A stretch of DNA of 64,000 nucleotides from Eucommia ulmoides. Taxonomy: Eukaryota > Streptophyta > Magnoliopsida > Garryales > Eucommiaceae. The notes under the pieces are model-generated. The model saw only the letters and a program-made list of their open reading frames with translations, was not told the origin of the DNA and did not search any database. The first letter of the stretch is position 1. Each line of letters starts with the position of its first letter. Below are positions 1 through 12,101 of this stretch, one piece after another. A program made the translations under genes and the position numbers. Location of the stretch: positions 35,936,501 through 36,000,500 of the forward strand of contig CM028328.1 in assembly GCA_016647705.1 (NCBI GenBank), written 5' to 3'.

Positions 1-241
1 CTTCCATTCATAATTTGCCATCGCATCTTCATCACTGGAACTTAATTAATTAAAACACTTAACAAACCATTAGTTCCACCCAAACATCAACACTTAATTG
101 TTCATCAAAATCATATCAACAAATTGGATTAGCATCGTTTAGCAAAGTGTTGTCAAACCCCCCTAGAACAATTAAGCATAGGAAGACCAAATTTTATTTT
201 ACTTTTGAATTTATATTTGTTCTAGGTTTATTTTTACATAC

Positions 242-1390
242 TGATTGGTGTTATTTATCTATTTATTCCCAAATCGGTTTTGTTAGTTTTAGAGTATTTT
301 TATAATTCTTTTTATATATTTTAATATATTTTTATTATTTTCGGTATAAATCAGGTGTGTGGGGTAGAAATAGATGATAATGGATCATAAATAATCATAT
401 CAGATCAAGAACGGTAAAAGAACGGTGGAAAAACAAGCACAAGGGCCATATTCTGAAAGGCAGCCCACTGCCTCGGCATTCAGACCACCGCTGAGGCAGT
501 GACTATGTAGAGATAGGCCTAAGTTGCTGTAAACTCACCACCGTAGTAATGAGAACCACCTCCGCGGTGGTAAAACTGCAGAGAGGTCATGATTCCATCG
601 CCTCCTCCACCGCTGCGGCGTAGATCAAACCAACATACCCACTGCCTAGGCGGTCACCTTTGCACAGATTTAAATATTTTTTAGGATATTTTGCCTATTT
701 AATCCCCTTTCCTCTCTCATTTTCGACCTTCTACCACCCTTGGGATATACTTAGGGTTAGGTTTAGAGATTTTAGAGGGAGAGCTCACAACCCGAAGGAA
801 GAAAAGAAAGAGACGCAATTGTGGAAAGGTTCAACCGCCAAATCCTCAGATATAGGCTAAGTTTCATCATTCCTCTTTTATTTCATTAACTTTGGTAGTT
901 GTTGCGCATGTTTATCTCATTTTTTATTGTATACATGGTTACAGCCGTTAGCTAAACGTGGATTGTTTAGCGATTAACAATATATTTATAAATATGTGGT
1001 TATTTTGATTTTGGTGTTTCGTTTATGGTTGTTCTTCATTATTTAGATTGTGTTTACTGTTATTCTTTGATATTATGTTTGTTTAGATAATTAGAGAATA
1101 CAGGGTTTGACACTTGGGAGAGGTAACCCCGGATTTAGACTAGGGTTTAAACACAACACGACAACCTAACGACCTAGTAGGAAATTAGAAAGTATGCAAT
1201 CAATTACATTAGGGCGAGACTCATGTGATTATGTGTTAGAAAAGGCATTCGAGGGGGACTTCAGTGTCAATATGAAATCACATATTCGCTCGCTTTATAC
1301 TTGGGAGAGGGAGAGAGCGAGTTTACAATACAGAGATTGTCAAATAGGTCTAACACCATTAACGTAAGTCAAATGAGATCGAACACATAT
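242..1390 (+). mobile_element. Truncated Athila-type LTR
   Basis: The sequence starts with TGATTGGTGTTA and follows the same order of landmarks as the better preserved LTRs at 27584-29270 and 37145-38524. These are an AT-rich U3 start, GC palindromes (about 480-650), a TATA-like AT stretch near 665-700, and the block near 1105-1370 with 'gggtttgacacttgggag'. Homology stops near 1390, before the U5 end and the tRNA-Asp primer site, so the 3' end is lost. I see no reading frame that matters; the 66-codon frame at 660 lies inside the LTR. The palindromes here mix CCGCGG, CCTAGG and CTGAGG cores, unlike the single core of other copies. The left end is the TG at 242; the right end is approximate. 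Confidence 0.7.
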
Positions 1391-1848
1391 TTGTAAAATT
1401 GGTAAAGTTGTTGCAGGGGATCGAAAGTCTGATCGACAGACTGTTTTAACAAAACTATGTCTTCTTTCAGTTAGACTACCCTGATAGGTTCATTCGGTGG
1501 TTCTTCTATATCATCTATTAGGATAAGCTGTCGTGCTTGCGCACAAGTGAGAACTGGTGAACGGGAGACAGGTGTTTTCTTACGCACAGCATTTTTCCTA
1601 CATAAACAATAGTCATGTTAGTACTTTGCTTACAAAGGCATTTAGGGTTTTGACTAGACTCAGTTTGAAGCAAGATTTCCACAACTTCGAAATTTTATAA
1701 ATCACATAGGATTTTAACATAACAACTACTCAGATGGGGTGCCCTATATTTACAGACTATATTAACACTTTTATTTGGACACATGGAAATCTCATATCAA
1801 CTCTTTGTCATTATCGACCTCAAACTAAAACAATACCTGAATCTGAAC
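1391..1848. other. Unassigned internal retroelement sequence
   Basis: No gene is recognisable. The stretch lies between the broken LTR on the left and the SIRE solo LTR on the right. The flank resumes at 4233 with sequence that resembles the 3' internal end of an H element (compare 35230-35489). This piece is therefore probably also H internal sequence, but I could not align it to the other H copies by eye. The 61-codon frame at 1783 crosses the solo-LTR boundary and is not coding. Confidence 0.3.
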
Positions 1849-4227
1849 TCTAGATCTTGGGATTTTGATGGACAATTAAGTGTTGATATTTTTTGTGGAA
1901 CTAATATTTTTATTGAATGTTTCAGTTTGAAGAGGGAAAATCAAGATAACATCATGAAGAAATTATGAAGGATACAAAGATCGACATTAAGAGATTGAAG
2001 ACTTTAAAGAATCTAGGTGAAAACAACTCAAATCTATTTTACTCTTAATGTATCCCAATTAGGATCACACACGACACAAATTAAATGGTTTATATTTATG
2101 TATGTTTATATTAATGTCCAAATTAAGAATTATTTACTTCAATGTTAAATTGAAAAAAAAAAATTGACCTAAGCAAGATTAGTGTTTAAAATTGTTTAAT
2201 GGAGTGAATTTAGTTAACTGAGAAAAGAATTCGGTTAAAGGGTCGAAAACGTTGAAGATTGGAGTTAAAATATAATTGAGATTGGGTGTTCCATCAAGTA
2301 TCGGTCAATCGACCATGGAGGTTCGGTCAACTGATAGGCATAGGCCGGAAAAAGATGAGTCTCTGAATTGATAGGTTAACTAGAACGAGGGAGATCGGTC
2401 AACCGATGGCTGAAAGATGAATTTCCGGTATCGATCGGTTAACCGACCCATGGGGGATCGATCAACTGACCAGTGTCTGAGAAAGGCTTGGCTAACATCC
2501 TGTATTAATCTGTCAACCAATGGGTAGAGGCCGATCGACCGACTGAGCTTTTTCAAAATTCGAGGAATTTCGGGATTTGATCAAAACTAGTCGTTAACTA
2601 GCCATTTTTTGCAGATCTTGAGGAGATCTTTTGGGGATTTGGATATTCTTTCTATATAATACTCTTATTTTGGATATCTCTATAGATATGGTACACATAT
2701 TTGATGTGTTTCTCAATTAAGTAAATTTTATACTTCCTATCTATTTGATTTGAGAGTGAGAATTAATTTTGGGACTTCATTAAATATTTTAAAATCCATA
2801 TTTAAATGAATTGGACCAGAATTAAATGGTATTGATATATGGGCTCTATATGTGCATTTAATTGTCGTATCTTGTGGGAACTAGCCGTTAGAGGGCCTAT
2901 TTCAAATCAGTTTAAAAAAACCTGTGTTTTTTTAGATCAATACATCACATCTATCAAGATGTTTTAGTTCATGATCTTTCTAAGAGTTATTATTTTGAGA
3001 TTATATCGAGATATCAATTGTGATTTCAATTGTTTGAGAAGTTCTTGAGTTAAAGCGCTAAGTGTTTTAGCATCGCTAGTCAAAGTTGTCTTGTAATTCG
3101 TATTCAATCTTTTGGTGATATTCCTGGTGAGATTGCTCCAAGATTTTATTCTTAATTGTGATTTTATATTATCATATTTTCTTGGGTGATAAGATCGTAG
3201 TAAAATCATTTTCAAACTTAACGTGCATAAAAATTATTTTTGAAACGATTTTTGTGATAATCTGATTACGTGCTTATTTTTGTGCTATCCATATCTATTA
3301 TAATAAGAATTTGAATTCCTCACGTAAATTCTATCACTAGTAATTTTGGGACATTAATTGAGTATAACTGATTTTAGGTGGTAGAAGCTCTGAGTGGGAA
3401 TAAACTTATTGATTCTTGTAATTGGTAAGTTTGTATGGATTAGATACTGTTGAGAGTATCTAGTCAAGGGTAGCTTGGGTTTCAAGCTTTCCTAGAAAAA
3501 TATTGAGGTTTAATCTTTACCTAGTGGATAAAAAGGTTAGGTTATTCTTTTCTTTTGAAAAGAATTAGGCTTGATTCTTCTTGATTAGAATTATTTGGAG
3601 TGATTTATAAAGGTTTCATCCTTACCTGGAAAAATGATACTTGGAGTGTTTTTTGTGAGGTCTGATTCTTAGCCTAAGGTATAAAAAAATTAGGTTTGAT
3701 CCTTAGCTTGTTAAATGATTAGGTTAGTCTTGATCCTGGAAAAAAGGTAAGGTTATTCTTGCGCCTGGGAAAAGAATTAGGTGGTGATTCCTCGTGACTA
3801 GAATTAGGTTAGTCTTTAACTTGGTAAAAAGATAGGGTCCTTCCTTAGCCTATGAAAATGATAATTATAAAGATTGATTCTTAGCCTGGTAAAAGAATCG
3901 GTATAAGGGTTTGGTTCCTACCTGTTAAAAGAATCTTGAGTTTAGTGGGTGTGAATCACTGTGGGGCTCGAAAGACTGAATTAGCCAAGAGTATCTTAGT
4001 GTACCAGAATATATCCTTGTGTGTTGCATTGATTTACATTATTTATATTTCTGTTGTTTGAGTGTGCACCTAGATTTGAACACTTATCAATTGAGTTATA
4101 AAGATAATAATCGATTTAGGATAAATGGATAATTTGATTATTTAAGTGTTGAAAGATAAGAAATTTTGATAAATTTTTATAACTACCCAATTCACCTCCC
4201 TCTCTAGGGTAGATCACTGGGCCAACA
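1849..4227 (+). mobile_element. SIRE/Maximus-type solo LTR
   Basis: This is an LTR of about 2.38 kb. Its left end is decayed (TCTAGATC against TGTTGATC in the copy at 40373), and its right end is the intact GGGCCAACA. It shares with 40373-42560 the 'taatgtatcccaattagga' block, the U3 stretch rich in 'ggtcaaccgac'-like words (2300-2560), the hairpin-rich tract at 3540-3925, and the terminal 'acccaattcacctccctctc'. The flanks are TGAAC (1844-1848) and CGAAC (4228-4232), a 4/5 target-site match. No primer site follows the right end, and no polypurine tract precedes the left end. A solo LTR is therefore the simplest reading. Orientation is taken from the better TATA box in the 40373 copy. Confidence 0.8.
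3541..3925 (+). repeat. Tandem short-hairpin tract in SIRE LTR
   Basis: About ten diverged units of roughly 30-40 bp follow the pattern ATTCTT-agcctgg-aAAGAAT-taggtt. Each unit can fold on itself. Positions 3544-3552 pair perfectly with 3557-3565 (9 bp), and GATTCTT at 3876-3882 pairs with AAGAATC at 3893-3899. The same tract occurs in every SIRE-type LTR of the window, in the downstream third of the LTR (R/U5 by position). Confidence 0.7.
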
Positions 4228-4232
4228 CGAAC

Positions 4233-4513
4233 AAAATAAAATTTCCAAGTCTAATAAGGATTCTCTTTATCCTTTCCCATGGCTTATTCAACAGTCAATT
4301 TTTCTTGGATACAATTTCAAATTGTGAGCAGGCTCATAGATAAAGAATAATAACGATTCTTAATTAGCTATTTTGTTCGTTATTAGTCCTAGAGGTACTC
4401 TTTTGTAAGGTTTTAGGGTAGTTATATACTGATAATAATATACATGTTTCTCTCCAAGACAGTGTCCTAAATACAGCAGGGTTTTGGTTATCCTCTATCC
4501 TAGGCTTACTATA
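4233..4513 (+). mobile_element. 3' internal end of an H-family element
   Basis: This segment matches 35230-35489 in order, with shared words such as 'ggttatcctctatcctaggc' and 'cagtgtcct' against 'tagtgtccg'. In both places it lies directly before an H LTR start. It has no coding potential. Its presence suggests that the LTR beginning at 4514 is the 3' LTR of an H element whose body was interrupted by the solo LTR to the left, or the middle LTR of a tandem LTR-body-LTR-body arrangement. Confidence 0.5.
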
Positions 4514-4529
4514 TGAGGTTATGGATTTT

Positions 4530-5201
4530 CTTCTAGTGCATCCTAGAAAGCTTCGGTTCCCAAAACTTCAAACCTCCGGCGTCCTCTCCAGGGAAACATC
4601 CATCATTGGTTGGTGGTTCGAGCGAGTCGCGTTTCTTAGCCGGATCCCGGGAGGAGAGACCCCCCAGCCTTGCTTCTACTAATGCCTCTTTCTATCCCAA
4701 GGGTTTTCGGGGCATAGTTCGGTGTGACAAAATCATCAATGTCAGCCCCTACTGTCGGCGTCTTTATCCCTAAGAGGGTTAAGGCTTGGGTTTTTCAGGA
4801 CATGCATGCAGTATAGATAAAAAAAAATAAACTTTAACTTAAAAAAATAAATAAATAAAAATTATTTATTGTATTTTTTTTATTATTACTAACAGTATTA
4901 TTTATTTATTTATTATAATATTTATATTATTATTGTATTAATATTATATTATTATTATTATTATGTTAATATTATATTATTATTATTTTTTATTTATTTT
5001 TATTTTAATATTATTTACTATTATATTATTATTTTTTATTTACTTTATTATTCATTATCATTATTATTTATTATTTTTGGAAGGGAATTACTTATATTTA
5101 AAGACATATTTCTCGGGTTTTATTTAATTATTAATATTAATTTAGACTTCGATTAGGCTTGATCCACTAAAGTCTTCAGCAGAGTCGTCAGCTGACGAAT
5201 C
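4530..5201. other. GC-rich insert, possible organellar (NUMT) DNA, plus AT low complexity
   Basis: This insert splits the start of the H LTR. It is flanked by a 9-bp direct repeat ATGGATTTT (4521-4529 and 5202-5210). Its first half (about 4535-4800) is visibly GC-richer than anything nearby, with words such as 'ggatcccgggaggagag' and 'cttgcttctactaatgcctc'. These look like plant mitochondrial non-coding DNA, but I recognise no gene. The second half (about 4810-5090) is TTA/TAT low complexity. The ends do not form obvious terminal inverted repeats, so the 9-bp repeat alone does not make this a Mutator-type transposon. Confidence 0.4.
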
Positions 5202-5760
5202 ATGGATTTTGATAGTGGAAGAAGTAGAGAATCGGGAAGAAGACAAAACGAGTTTCATTCCTCCCTCCCTAATCAAATCTGTTCATTTTGAAAATAGTTT
5301 TTCAAGGGCTTTTCTAGGTGTCGATTTTAAAAAACTCATTGGGCCGAGATTTTATGTTGAAAACGGAGTCGCCACCTAGCATACTTTGAAATAGCATGTG
5401 TTTCAACTTCATAGAGGTCTATGTTCTAGAGATATTCTTAATGTTCGAGGGTTGGTTATGCTCGGGGAAGATTTTACGCACCCCAGGACATATATCCATA
5501 AACGGTACCCTAGATTAAATGAATATTCACTATTAAACAATACCCAAGTAACTTTCTTTGATTTACATAAACAAAACAATTCCCTTTTTTGAAGTTTTAC
5601 CTTTTTCATGCATTTTTTATATGATATATTGATAAAACATATGAATACTACAACTAAACTAATAAGCGATACCCAATAGTAGTTTTATAAAATACAAAAA
5701 ATAAAAATAAAAATATGCAAGCTATATGAAATGAGAATATTTTTTTATTTTTAAGATACC

Positions 5761-6032
5761 GAACCTTATATAGGTTGCCTACATATCCTTGTTTTCATAA
5801 GGAATCAGGTCGACATGTAGTTCTACCATGTAAACTAATAGTAAATTATTTGGATATATGATTGACCCCCACGTGGGTTGCCTACGTATCTCGGATTAAT
5901 GAGAACCAAGTCTTCATGTAGTTCATTTATGTTTAAAGTTAAAACTGATTTTATTATTAAAGGTAACCGAACCCTTATGTGTGTTGCCTACGTATATGGG
6001 GAGTAACCAAAGATCAAGTCATCACGTAGTTC
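5761..6032 (+). repeat. Structured two-hairpin repeat, three copies
   Basis: The copies are at 5761-5823, 5864-5924 and 5969-6032. The consensus is GAACCy(n)rGGTTgCCTACGTATCyy(n)rrGAATCAGGTC(n)ACGTAGTTC. Hairpin I pairs AACCY with RGGTT. Hairpin II pairs CTACGT with ACGTAG on the outside and a variable stem inside. Copy 1 uses AACCT/AGGTT and CCTT/AAGG; copy 2 uses ACCC/GGGT and CTC/GAG. Stem bases change on both sides together. Confidence 0.75.
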
Positions 6033-8539
6033 ATTTATGTTAAGTTGAAAACAGGGTTGGTTTTAGTTGATTTTTGTTGATTTTTAGTTATTAAACACTA
6101 CCTGAATCACAACATGATATGTACATCACTTATTTGATTTTGTCAAGAACGCCTTAACCGAACTCTTTTGTTTTAGTTAGTTAGTGTTTGTATGTGAGTT
6201 ATTAGTTGAAATGAACATATATTTATGCCATTCCTACTCGTAACTAAGAAAAAAAGGAAGGTTTCTAAAGAAGAATTACACATATCCCCAAAGCATTAGA
6301 GGCTTGCCCTTTATCCTGAGTTTTTAGCCACAAGGGTCTGTCGGTGTAATATATATAGGTACCTGTCCACCAGCCTACCAAGTTGTGATCTTGACAATTA
6401 GCAGAAAGTAAATCAGTTATATGGATATATTAATAGTTAGTAAACAGTTGGTTTGAAGTGTTCTTCAAAGAATTGTAGAGACTATGCACTACTCATGGTG
6501 TGATAGATGTTTTGTTTGAATCCTCACATATTCTTAACATGTTCTCAGATGATTTAGATTCTCACATGCTCTTAAAATGTTCTAGGATGCTCTTGATATA
6601 GTTTTCTATGATTTGGACATAGTTTGATAATTATAACAAGAATTTCGTGTTATTTGGTTGATTGTGGGTTTTATGTGTTATATACATGAATTTAAAGTGG
6701 ACGAACTACATGATTATGATATATACAAGAAAGACACACCAAATTAAGACAATATTGAAGGATCCTCAAGACACATACCTAGTTTAGGGGAGTGGTCTTT
6801 CCCTAAACAAGTAACCTTCTTATCTATCTTGATCTTCTTGGTTGGAACTCAATCAATCACCGTCAACTTCTTGTGTTCTTAATCCAATAACCTCAAGAAC
6901 ACCTTTCGAGATTGAATTTTAGTAGAATAACGGCTTGGTATTCAAGAGAATTGCTTGAGAGGTCTAGGACTCGAGAGGTTTGGTCGAGTTTAGATAGAGA
7001 AGCTAGGCATTCAGGACTTGAAAATTATGAAACCAAGCACCCCTATTTATAGGGAAGGAATCCTGCACATGGATGAATGCGCAAGCATTCCCAAAATCTT
7101 TCTTATGGTCTGTTTAGCCTAGGGGACTTTTCCTCTTGATTTAGTTTTGATCACCTTTGGACAAATTTGAAGTACAATGGAAGATCCTGAAAGATTTGGT
7201 AATGATTACCAAATCTTTTCCTAGATTTTGTAATGATTGGTAACCATTGTCATTCATTATACTCCCTTGAATCCCATTGGTTACACAAGGTGCATTTATG
7301 ACATGACGTGACACTTTCGGTTCGGTTTAAGGGCTAAGTACCGGTTAGTTTCACAATTTCAATTTGGTTGTCACAAATGCTTCCAACGCGCAATGTATTT
7401 AGTCTAAATGTTTCACTTGGAATTTAATGATTCTATGATGATTCATTACTTCGTGAGCACACCTCCGGTTGGTTTTAGATCGAATTGGGTTAGTTTTCCT
7501 TGTATTCGATGGTTCGATTTCAAGGTTTCTAGTTAACCCAAAGATATTTTGATGAAAATATCTTGATACCTTCAACCTATACCTTCCATGTCCTCTCAAG
7601 TAGTAAATTATTGATAGGATGTTAATTTAATGCGTTGTCTAGGTGGAAAATCGATTTGGTTTGGTTTCGGTAATAGGTAGTTACATTTTAAGGATTTCGG
7701 TTAAATTTAAGATATTTTGCCCATAATATCTACATCCCTTGAATGTGTCCTATCCATTCCATTCCAATCATTTAATTCTTTATGGGGTGTGAATTTAATT
7801 CAAATAAAATGCCTAACTTAGGTGGCAAACCGAATTGGTTTAGTTTCACTAACAGTTGGTACCCTCTTAAGTGTCTTGGTTTCCTTCCTTAGATATTTGT
7901 GTATATAATATATATGGGTTTCTTTTTTATATCAAGGCTCCTTCATGGTACTGTTAATTATGGTTGGGCCTTTGATTCATTGGGCCTAGGGTTCCTTGTC
8001 AAGACAACTTGGATTGGTGTATATCCAAACCAAACCTAAATCCTTAATCACCTTAGTGATTTAGGGTTTGTCATAACATTTTCAAGACTTTATAATAATC
8101 TTTTTTATTTCTTATAGATTCCATTTGATGTAATATTCATAAATGAAATGAATGTTTTTTGTGTTAAACTGACAAAATTCAGTGATAGTAAATGTTTCAG
8201 GGTCAGGGTACGTAACAGAAGTAATTGTTGATATATATTATATTAGGGTAGTAGCTAATTTTTATTTATACTAAAGATTATTTAATGAAAACCAACCTTT
8301 AATAAGGTCATTTTAGACCCCCCTTAAACTATAGGATTTTTTATGTTGACCCGAAACTTCTACTTGGCTGAATTTAGTCAAATTTAAGAGTTTTTGTGTT
8401 TTCTCATATTTTTTGGTATTTTTCTATATTATATAGTGTGATCTTAGGTAGAAATTCATTTTCTTTAAAACTAAGTTTAAAATTTACTTGAACTTGTACT
8501 TGATTCGACATTAACTAGGTGGGACAAAATGCATTATCT

Positions 8540-8860
8540 ACATATACCTGATCCTACCTATCCATATTTCCTAAAGGATGACGATATATATTATCCTAGA
8601 GGATTTGTAAGAATGACGAATGATCAACCCTATCATGAAGGATTCCCAAAAAATGGCAACATACTTGATCCTAGAGGATTATTAGCGTGAAGACGATAAT
8701 ATACATGATCCTACCACGTACTATATTCCTAAGGGACGGAGACATACCTGATCCTATAATATTTGGTTAGAATGGTGATCGATCAATCCTACCATACTAT
8801 ATATTTCGTGAAAGATGTCTACATACCTAATCCTAGAGGATTTGGAGAAGATGAAAAACG
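8540..8860 (+). repeat. Tandem ATCCTAGAGGAT palindrome units in H LTR
   Basis: The core 'acatacctgatcctagagg' recurs in degenerate form near 8542, 8591, 8661, 8702, 8742 and 8822, at spacings of about 40-80 bp. ATCCT-AG-AGGAT is a perfect 12-bp palindrome where intact (for example near 8594, 8668 and 8831). Intervening words 'gatcaatcctaccat' and 'agaatgacga' also repeat. I do not see this block in the copy at 45755-48335, which breaks off exactly where it would begin. Confidence 0.65.
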
Positions 8861-8884
8861 ATCATCGACTCCTAGTTATGATCG

Positions 8885-10163
8885 TACCCAAAGGGTTTTC
8901 CTACATATCTCAAATTAATGAGAATCAGGTCACATGTAGTTCTAACATGAAAAGTAAATCAGGATTGGGTGGAAAGGGTTTAAGGTTAGAGAAATGATTC
9001 TTGGGTCATCATATCAATACATGATTGAAAATAGATTAAATAATTCTCATTGGAGAAAACCCTCAGGGAAACTCAATGCTTAGTGGAGTTTCATGGCTAC
9101 ATCCTACCTGGGACTGCCGACGAGGACAACCAAACTTCCCGTGAGAAATTTACCTCAAATAAAATTTGCCCAAGTCATAGACTAGGGCTTGATGATGCTT
9201 TATTCTTAACAGGGGTTATGGATTTAGATTCTTGAATTTTGAATTTTGGTAGTAGCTGGTGTCAATTCTATTAAGAAATCACAACGAAGAAATCTGATAT
9301 AATGTGCCCCAGCTCTAGTTGAGGCGAACCCTATCACATAATCTCAATAAACAAATGGGTATAATGTGCCCCAACTCTAGCTGGGTTGCTGGATTATGTC
9401 CTGAGCATTCGCGAAAGTGTGACAGAACCTACATGGGTTGTCTATGTATCCCAAACCGAGTATTTAAATCTTAATGTTTGATTGAGTTTGGGAACCTTGT
9501 TGGGTTGTTTATGTACTTTGATATCACTGTTTTGGATAATGACCACCAGATGACTGAAATCGATATGGGTTACCTATATACCCTTATTTCCTCGGTTGGG
9601 AATCCAGTCAAAATGTAGTTCGGCCCTTGTTGTGCTAAATTTCAGATTGTTAACCGTACCTACCTGGATTTCCTACGTACCTTGGTAATCTACTAAGGAT
9701 CAAGTGGAAGCGTAGTTTGCACATGGTTATATTTTATTGTTTGTGGAACGAAAGGATTTAAATTAACTTCTCACGGAAGTCGAGGGACTTCTCGAGAGAT
9801 GTGCTTGATATGAGGCTGAGAGAATGGCATAAAGTAAATATCTCTCTGATTTGACCGGACCCACTTTGGTTTCCAACGTACCTTGGTGATTGACCAAGGA
9901 TCAGGTTAAGACATAATTCCTAACTTTAGATTGGATGATTTGTTTTTAAGTTAATGTAGTTCAAACCTGATTGATGGATGATTTTTATTGAGGATGGAAA
10001 CTGAACCCGTATATGGTTTGCCTACATATCTCAGGTAACGGTGAATCAGGTCAGCACGTAGTTTTTCATTGATTGATGAATGATTTTAAAGTTGACAACT
10101 GAACCTTATAAAGGTTGCTTATGTATCCTTGTTTTCACAAATAATTAGGTCAAAACGTAATTC
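8885..10163 (+). repeat. Structured two-hairpin repeat, seven copies
   Basis: The copies are near 8885-8943, 9425-9480 (degenerate), 9555-9623, 9654-9718, 9857-9918, 10003-10064 and 10101-10163. The clearest inner stem is at 9881-9887/9893-9899, CCTTGGT with ACCAAGG around a 5-base loop. Its neighbour at 9654-9718 has CCTTGGT with ACTAAGG, one G-T pair. Hairpin I in the last copy is AACCTT/AAGGTT. The family consensus 'GAATCAGGTC' lies between the inner and outer arms of hairpin II. Confidence 0.75.
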
Positions 10164-10990
10164 ATCCATGATTTGATGATTTGATTGATTTTTTTTTTAT
10201 TATTTGGGTACTTTATTTTACATCACGAGATGGAAATGAACGTTGCTTGCATCAGGAAATCTTGAATAGGATGAAATGTGCCCCAGTCCCAGACGATGAT
10301 AGTGATTGGACGAGTTCTATTAGAGAATCTAATCCGATACTTCCTATTGTGTGATTTGTGATGATTGATCGTGTAAAATATGCGATAGCCTGTAGGCTGG
10401 TGCGAAAAATAATTGGCTACTGGATTAAGAAGCTAAATCAGTTCATCTTGCTATTTGTCGGAGGTAATGAAAAATTAATTCGGGACTATTTGATGTGAAT
10501 CACCAAATACACTTGCCGACATGTTTATTTTTTTATTTTGAAAATGATTTCTTGAAATGTGAAGTTAATTTTTTAGGATTTTGCCCGTTAGTGTAACACT
10601 TGGGCCTTTAATTCTTATGATACCGATGAGTATTTCATTGCTTAAATTTAACTATTAATTTTACTTTATCATGAAATGATTTGATTTGATTCTGATATGA
10701 CCCTTTTGATTTGATACTCTTCCAATTTGACCTTAGTTGTGATTTAACTTTCACTTTTCATTCCTTTTATGATGATGCGACTTGAACTAATTTGGCCATG
10801 CCTAAAGCGTCAATTCGTGAAAGTCTTTTGACACTCCACGCGTCTCGAGGTAAGGTTATAGTTCTTGAATTATCGCGTTAAATTGTCTTAGAATTAATAT
10901 TTTAAAAACAAAAAAAAAATGTTTTTAACAAAACAGTGGCCAAAGTGTAATTTCTACATCCCTACGCATTGGCCCCTGCACAAGGATACC

Positions 10991-11000
10991 TTATAAATAA
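10991..11000 (+). promoter_or_regulatory. TATA box of the H element transcript
   Basis: TTATAAATAA follows a CCTTGCA-like GC-richer stretch. About 30 bp downstream lies a plausible leader with 'aaaacaaagagacagaag'. A splice-donor-like GTAAGG follows about 130 bp later. Spacing and context fit a plant core promoter. No experimental start is known. Confidence 0.55.
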
Positions 11001-11130
11001 CAGACAAGCCAATGGCATGTCTGCTTCAGAAAAACAAAGAGACAGAAGAAGGTGAACAGTTCCTGTGCGATCTTGCTCTGGATTTTCACAACTTTCTTTT
11101 TATCTTTATCAAGTTTCTATCCATTCAAAG

Positions 11131-12093
11131 GTAAGGTCATGATATATAGATCATTTCCCACCTATTTTCTCATGATATATGAAATTCTTGATTTTGAGTT
11201 TATTTCATAGTTTAAATTTGAAATGAGTGGTATTTTTCCTTACCCCAAGTGAAGTGGCGTTTTTAGCTTCTTAGGGTAGTGCAATGTCACCTTTTTCTTG
11301 TTCTTATGTATGTATACTATGTTGGATCATGTTTAGAATGTAAATTATGTCGCAATTTTATTTGTAATGTGTTCATGTACATGGATCAATATTCTTGCAT
11401 GTTTTTGAACAATTTGTTGCACATTTCCATTTTAGGGTAAATAATTTTGAAAATTAGTTTGGAAATTAATGTTGTTTCAATAATTTTGATCGTCTTATTA
11501 TGTGAAAATACCATAGCAAATGATATTTTCTTTATTCAAAGGGAGATTTTTTATTTTGTGCAAAGTATATATTTTGAATGAGAAGTTTTTCCTTTTTATT
11601 TGTTTGTTTTCTTTGTTTTTGTTTGTTCATATTATTGGATATTATCTTCCATTGTCTTATATTTATAGTCTAATTTAATTATTTCTTGAGGTATCATGGT
11701 TTCTTGAAATATCTTTGTTTAATATTTCAATGTTTCTCCAAAAGTATGATGGGTTTGCAAACTTGGCATATCTAACTTTTAGGGGCTGGAGTTTTGAATT
11801 TGATTTTCTCGATTATAATTTAGTTTAATTAATGAATGACACGTGTTTAACTTAAAGAAGGTAAAACCTACCCACTAGTTTTGGAAGGATGGATTCATTC
11901 CCTTGCCCCTAGTGTTTGGCCAATGATTAATCGTTAGAGATTAGTTTCGGCCATTCACGATTGTCTCTTTTGAATAATGGCATCGGTGAGTTCGATACCT
12001 TTTCCAAAAGTTAAATAACAATTCTAAGAATTCCAATTTTATCCTTAAATTAAAACCCTAGTAATAGAATTTGATTGTTTTTTTCCTTCCTAG
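11131..12093 (+). other. Putative 5'-UTR intron of the H element
   Basis: The donor is AAAG|GTAAGG at 11130/11131. The acceptor is a T/C-rich tract ending CCTTCCTAG at 12093, eight bases before the ATG at 12102. The roughly 960-bp interior is very T-rich, as plant introns are. It contains stops in all frames and no gene. An intron before the first ORF is known in some Tat-lineage (Ogre) retrotransposons; assigning this one to that lineage is inference. Confidence 0.5.
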
Positions 12094-12101
12094 ACTGTAC
12101 T

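Larger units (their letters stand above)
4514..10985 (+). mobile_element. Long LTR-like region of the H retroelement family
   Basis: This region aligns in order with the copies at 35490-36677 and 45755-48335. It starts near TGAGGTTATGGATTTT (interrupted by the insert at 4530-5201) and runs to the promoter near 10990. It holds structured repeats at 5761-6032 and 8885-10163, tandem ATCCTAGAGGAT units (8540-8860), and CCCCA-type hairpins (9300-9390). Between them lie gene-free stretches, for example 6060-8500. The extreme length and the position upstream of a TATA box and a 5'-UTR intron suggest a Tat/Ogre-like Ty3/gypsy lineage, but I found no primer site or reverse transcriptase to prove it. 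The right boundary is uncertain. Confidence 0.5.

Noticed and set aside
4530..5201. Mutator-type DNA transposon from its 9-bp flanking repeat
   Set aside because: The ends do not form terminal inverted repeats, and the interior is part GC-rich and part low complexity.
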